Part shown: positions 62,713 to 64,000 of the stretch, piece by piece
How positions within the stretch are numbered: position 1 is the first letter of the stretch
How the letters are laid out: every line of letters starts with the position of its first letter
Assembly: GCA_044357345.1 (NCBI GenBank)
Contig: JBIKPR010000004.1
Location: 7,134-71,133, forward strand
Direction of reading: 5' to 3'
Length of the DNA stretch: 64,000 nucleotides
Source of the DNA: JABMMZ01 sp044357345
GTDB taxonomy: Bacteria; Bacteroidota; Bacteroidia; NS11-12g; UBA955
The notes under the pieces: generated by a model
Told to the model about the DNA's origin: nothing
Seen by the model: only the letters and a program-made list of their open reading frames with translations
Database searches by the model: none
Made by a program: the position numbers and the translations under genes

Positions 62713-62901
62713 GAAGAGTCCGGCTAATATTTGAAAAATTAACACTTTTTTTATTCTGGCTGAACCGCTCTTCAAAATCAGGCTTTTTTACCCACGTGGG
62801 ATTTTTAAAAGTAATTTTAAAGACGTTAGAAGATTGCGAAACTGGCGGAGGCTAAATCCTTATTTATTTTGGATTTTATCAAATACCGGACTCTTTTTTT
62901 T
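62713..62901 (+). ncRNA. Self-pairing structured RNA candidate, 6S RNA-like
   Basis: About 185 nt fold into a rod with paired ends. The 5' segment AGAGTCCGG (62715-62723) pairs perfectly with CCGGACTCT (62886-62894), and a T run (62894-62901) follows, as at an intrinsic terminator. Inside, TATTTGA (62728-62734) pairs with TCAAATA (62879-62885) and AAAAT with ATTTT. A large internal bubble (about 62742-62765 and 62839-62872) follows, then TCTTC/GAAGA and CGC/GCG stems, and an apical hairpin CCCACGTGGG. A closing stem, a central bubble and an apical stem are the hallmark of 6S RNA, which sequesters housekeeping RNA polymerase. From memory, Rfam has a 6S-Flavo family for this phylum. Identity is inferred from shape only. 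Confidence 0.5.
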
Positions 62902-62958
62902 ATATATTGTGTTAATTTGTCATTTGAAATATAAATTTCCGAATTCAATTAAAAACAA

Positions 62959-62966
62959 TAAATTTG
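62959..62966 (+). promoter_or_regulatory. -7 promoter element (TAAATTTG) upstream of the tRNA region
   Basis: TAAATTTG fits TAnnTTTG and lies 31 nt before the broken tRNA-like sequence and 112 nt before the intact tRNA-Ala. It may drive the tRNA transcript. Confidence 0.45.
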
Positions 62967-62972
62967 CAATCC

Positions 62973-62992
62973 TATAAATCGAAAGATTTATA
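62973..62992 (+). other. Short hairpin upstream of the tRNA-like remnant
   Basis: TATAAATC and GATTTATA form an 8-bp stem with a GAAA tetraloop, just after the -7 element and immediately before the tRNA-like remnant. It is not followed by a T run. It may be a processing or leader structure, but this is speculative. Confidence 0.35.
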
Positions 62993-62996
62993 AAGA

Positions 62997-63057
62997 GGGG
63001 GATTAGCTCTCCCGATAGCTATCGGGAGGCAGAGCGTTTATAACACCAATGCGGTTC
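62997..63057 (+). pseudogene. Broken tRNA-like sequence with a palindromic insertion
   Basis: GGGGGATTAGCTC (62997-63009) is identical to the first 13 bases of the intact tRNA-Ala 81 bp downstream, and AGAGCGTTT (63031-63039) also matches its D-stem and following bases. Between them, where the D-loop would be, is the 20-bp palindrome at 63009-63028. The anticodon loop lacks a T33-type arrangement, no T-arm with a proper stem is present, and no 3' acceptor strand pairs with GGGGGAT. It is therefore probably a decayed tRNA copy. Confidence 0.5.
63009..63028. repeat. Perfect 20-bp palindrome CTCCCGATAG/CTATCGGGAG
   Basis: The two 10-bp arms are exactly self-complementary with no loop. The core CCGATAGCTATCGG has the form of an iterated palindromic sequence, but only this one copy was noticed in the window. 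Confidence 0.6.
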
Positions 63058-63077
63058 TCGATAGTTCTTAAATAAAA

Positions 63078-63154
63078 GGGGGATTAGCTCAGCTGGCTAG
63101 AGCGTTTGCATGGCATGCAAGAGGTCATCGGTTCGACTCCGATATTCTCCACCA
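63078..63154 (+). tRNA. tRNA-Ala (anticodon GGC)
   Basis: All cloverleaf parts are present. The acceptor stem is GGGGGAT / ATTCTCC with G-T pairs, the D-arm is GCTC...GAGC, and the anticodon arm is TTTGC-ATGGCAT-GCAAG with anticodon GGC. The T-arm ATCGGTTCGACTCCGAT and an encoded CCA end (63152-63154) follow. The gene follows a decayed copy and is followed directly by a terminator. Confidence 0.95.
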
Positions 63155-63180
63155 AATCGGCACAATTGAAATTTACTTCG
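63147..63180 (+). repeat. 34-bp direct repeat, copy 1 (tRNA-Ala 3' end)
   Basis: The last 8 nt of tRNA-Ala (CTCCACCA) plus 26 nt downstream are repeated exactly at 63839-63872. A direct repeat that includes a tRNA 3' end is the classic form of an integrase attachment site or of its remnant. Confidence 0.7.
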
Positions 63181-63200
63181 TTTGTGCCGATTTCTTTTTT
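63154..63200 (+). terminator. Rho-independent terminator after tRNA-Ala
   Basis: AAATCGGCACAA (63154-63165) pairs over 12 bp with TTGTGCCGATTT (63182-63193) around a 16-nt loop, followed by CTTTTTT. The 5' arm lies in direct repeat copy 1; the second repeat copy lacks the pairing arm. Confidence 0.85.
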
Positions 63201-63374
63201 GTCCAAACCCCGCTTCAGAAGGGCGATATAGGAAAATAATGGATTTATTTCTTGGGTTCGACATTCGTCAATTTTCTTGTTATATGTAATTCCTTGCGGG
63301 AATATGAAATTTTGAAGCCTGACTTTTGTGTTGTACCCGCTGGAAGTCCACAGGGACGGGAGGTTTCGAGAAAA
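63201..63374. other. Unassigned sequence between tRNA terminator and T9SS fragment
   Basis: No coding sequence of normal quality was recognised here. Short frames on both strands cross it, including one that runs antisense through the tRNA and is rejected. It may be decayed DNA associated with the element between the direct repeats. Confidence 0.35.
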
Positions 63375-63581
63375 GATAATCAACTCATCAACCGATTTAC
63401 ATCTTATGCACAAATAGTGAACGGCGAATTCGTAATGTATGATGTTAATTTACGTCAGTTGCTTTTCCGTTCTTTTGATGGGGATACTAATATTGATGTC
63501 AGGGAATTACCACAAGGCATATATTATTATACGATTAATTGCAAAGATGGAAGAAGCAAAAAAGGAACTATTGTAAAATAA
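63375..63581 (+). pseudogene. T9SS type A sorting-domain fragment
   Basis: The last 65 or so codons of a plus-strand frame encode INRFTSYAQIVNGEFVMYD, LRQLLFRSFDG and ELPQGIYYYTINCKDGRS-type sequence, ending KGTIVK at 63581. This is the C-terminal strand pattern of type A T9SS sorting domains. The PNP-type start of the domain is degenerate, and no matching body, signal peptide or N-terminus lies upstream. The fragment is the end of a gene that was lost by deletion or rearrangement, and it falls between the two 34-bp direct repeats. Confidence 0.6.
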
Positions 63582-63661
63582 CAACTTGCGAATATCATAA
63601 TAAATTAGAAAATCTAATACTAAAAAGTATCCAATAAGTTCGATAATTCGCCAATTGCCCC

Positions 63662-63738
63662 CACCCCGTGTCAGAAAAAGCCCGAAACGAATATTCGGGC
63701 TTTTTTATTTATCCATCGGGCTTTTACGACACGGGGTG
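63662..63738. repeat. 11-bp inverted repeat enclosing a terminator hairpin
   Basis: CACCCCGTGTC (63662-63672) and GACACGGGGTG (63728-63738) are exact inverse complements, 77 bp end to end. The intrinsic terminator (63675-63706) lies between them. Confidence 0.6.
63675..63706 (+). terminator. Rho-independent terminator after the T9SS fragment
   Basis: A 12-bp stem AAAAAGCCCGAA / TTCGGGCTTTTT with a 7-nt loop is followed by T residues. Confidence 0.85.
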
Positions 63739-63838
63739 TGACCCTTGATGTACCTGTAGCGAAGCGAAAGGTTCTATCACGGGGACACCTAAAGTTTTAT
63801 TGTAAGATTTTAATGAGGTTTGACATTTCGCGCATTGC

Positions 63839-63872
63839 CTCCACCAAATCGGCACAATTGAAATTTACTTCG
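63839..63872 (+). repeat. 34-bp direct repeat, copy 2
   Basis: This is an exact copy of 63147-63180, lying 692 bp downstream. Directly after it the sequence changes to the end of an insertion sequence (63875 onward). Confidence 0.7.
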
Positions 63873-63874
63873 GT

Positions 63875-64000
63875 TGTCTTGTCCTGAAATAAGTTTACAC
63901 AAAAAAGTGTAAAAATATGGACTCAAAAACAAATAAAACCCCTAATTATTTCTTCACAATTGAAGAAAAACACACGCTCATTAAAGAGTATTTATCTAGC
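63875..64000 (+). mobile_element. IS3-like insertion sequence, left end, partial
   Basis: The start TGTCTTGTCCTGAAATAAG, with TG at its end and TTTACAC shortly after, is the form of an IS3-family terminal inverted repeat in this phylum (from memory). A transposase frame begins at 63917. The other end of the element lies beyond the window, so its length and target duplication cannot be checked. Confidence 0.6.
63917..64000 (+). CDS. Transposase OrfA-like protein, partial (N-terminus only)
   Basis: The frame starts at ATG 63917 and runs off the window after 28 codons (MDSKTNKTPNYFFTIEEKHT, then LIKEYLSS). The segment FFTIEEKHTLIKEYLSS has the form of the helix-turn-helix start of IS3-type OrfA transposases, which bind the terminal repeats. 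It lies 42 bp inside the putative element end. Only the beginning is visible, so the call rests on the N-terminus and the position. Confidence 0.6.
   Translation, partial: MDSKTNKTPNYFFTIEEKHTLIKEYLSS

Noticed and set aside
63252..63374. Upstream part of the frame containing the T9SS fragment
   Set aside because: The first 40 or so residues show no signal peptide or domain and look like out-of-frame or decayed sequence joined to the sorting-domain end, so only the last part is annotated.
63084..63413. 109-codon minus-strand frame
   Set aside because: It runs antisense through tRNA-Ala (its end, GVEPMTSCMP, is the known false translation of tRNA genes) and overlaps the terminator and T9SS fragment.

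Overview
The window is chromosomal DNA of an AT-rich member of the Bacteroidota. Four features of the sequence support this. Secreted proteins end in type IX secretion (T9SS) sorting domains, both type A and the gliding-motility-like type B. LpxC is fused to FabZ. Many genes follow the Bacteroidota -7 promoter element TAnnTTTG. Two DUF6089-type outer-membrane proteins sit beside uppS and bamA. The order or genus cannot be resolved from sequence inspection alone.

Layout. 1-4.1 kb: lipid A operon on the minus strand (HD phosphohydrolase, lpxD, lpxC-fabZ, lpxA cut by the window edge). 4.3-8.6 kb: housekeeping genes (rlmF, SET-domain protein, mdh, thioredoxin-like protein, pcm). 8.7-11.9 kb: small envelope-polysaccharide operon ending in a polyprenyl-phosphate sugar transferase. 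12-17.4 kb: a Glu/Leu-type dehydrogenase and a giant RCC1/PKD T9SS substrate. 17.5-22.5 kb: three ion channels of different families (MscS, Kir-like, pentameric ligand-gated-like) around a flavoprotein and a DUF2490 protein. 22.5-23.5 kb: decayed serine-recombinase element. 24-31.4 kb: glmS, then the fatty-acid operon yceD-rpmF-plsX-fabH-accB-accC. 31.4-36.6 kb: bamA, uppS and two DUF6089 genes.

36.7-44.4 kb is a tightly packed six-gene minus-strand operon of exported proteins: two lipoproteins with GREP-type modules, a Tat-exported DUF1501-like protein, a C-x4-CH lipoprotein, a small lipoprotein, and a CUB-type T9SS protein. It is the best candidate here for an undescribed multi-protein system. 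44.6-46.6 kb: a T9SS protein of six cysteine-rich repeats. 46.7-49.6 kb: a fused 2-oxoacid dehydrogenase E1 and a cyclophilin. 49.7-54.8 kb: cyclase, glycosyltransferase 9, T9SS adhesin-like protein and TonB-C-like protein. 54.8-57.4 kb: orphan histidine kinase, TonB-C-like protein and enoyl-CoA hydratase.

57.4-62.5 kb is a compact export operon (TetR, ABC, HlyD, TolC). A perfect 27-bp palindrome overlaps its probable -7 element, and the ABC ATPase has lost most catalytic motifs except Walker A. The right end is an accessory-type region: a self-pairing non-coding RNA candidate that resembles 6S RNA in overall shape, a broken tRNA-like sequence carrying a 20-bp palindrome, an intact tRNA-Ala(GGC), a 34-bp direct repeat of the tRNA 3' end, a T9SS gene fragment and the start of an IS3-like element that runs off the window.

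All calls come from reading the sequence. No database search was run.
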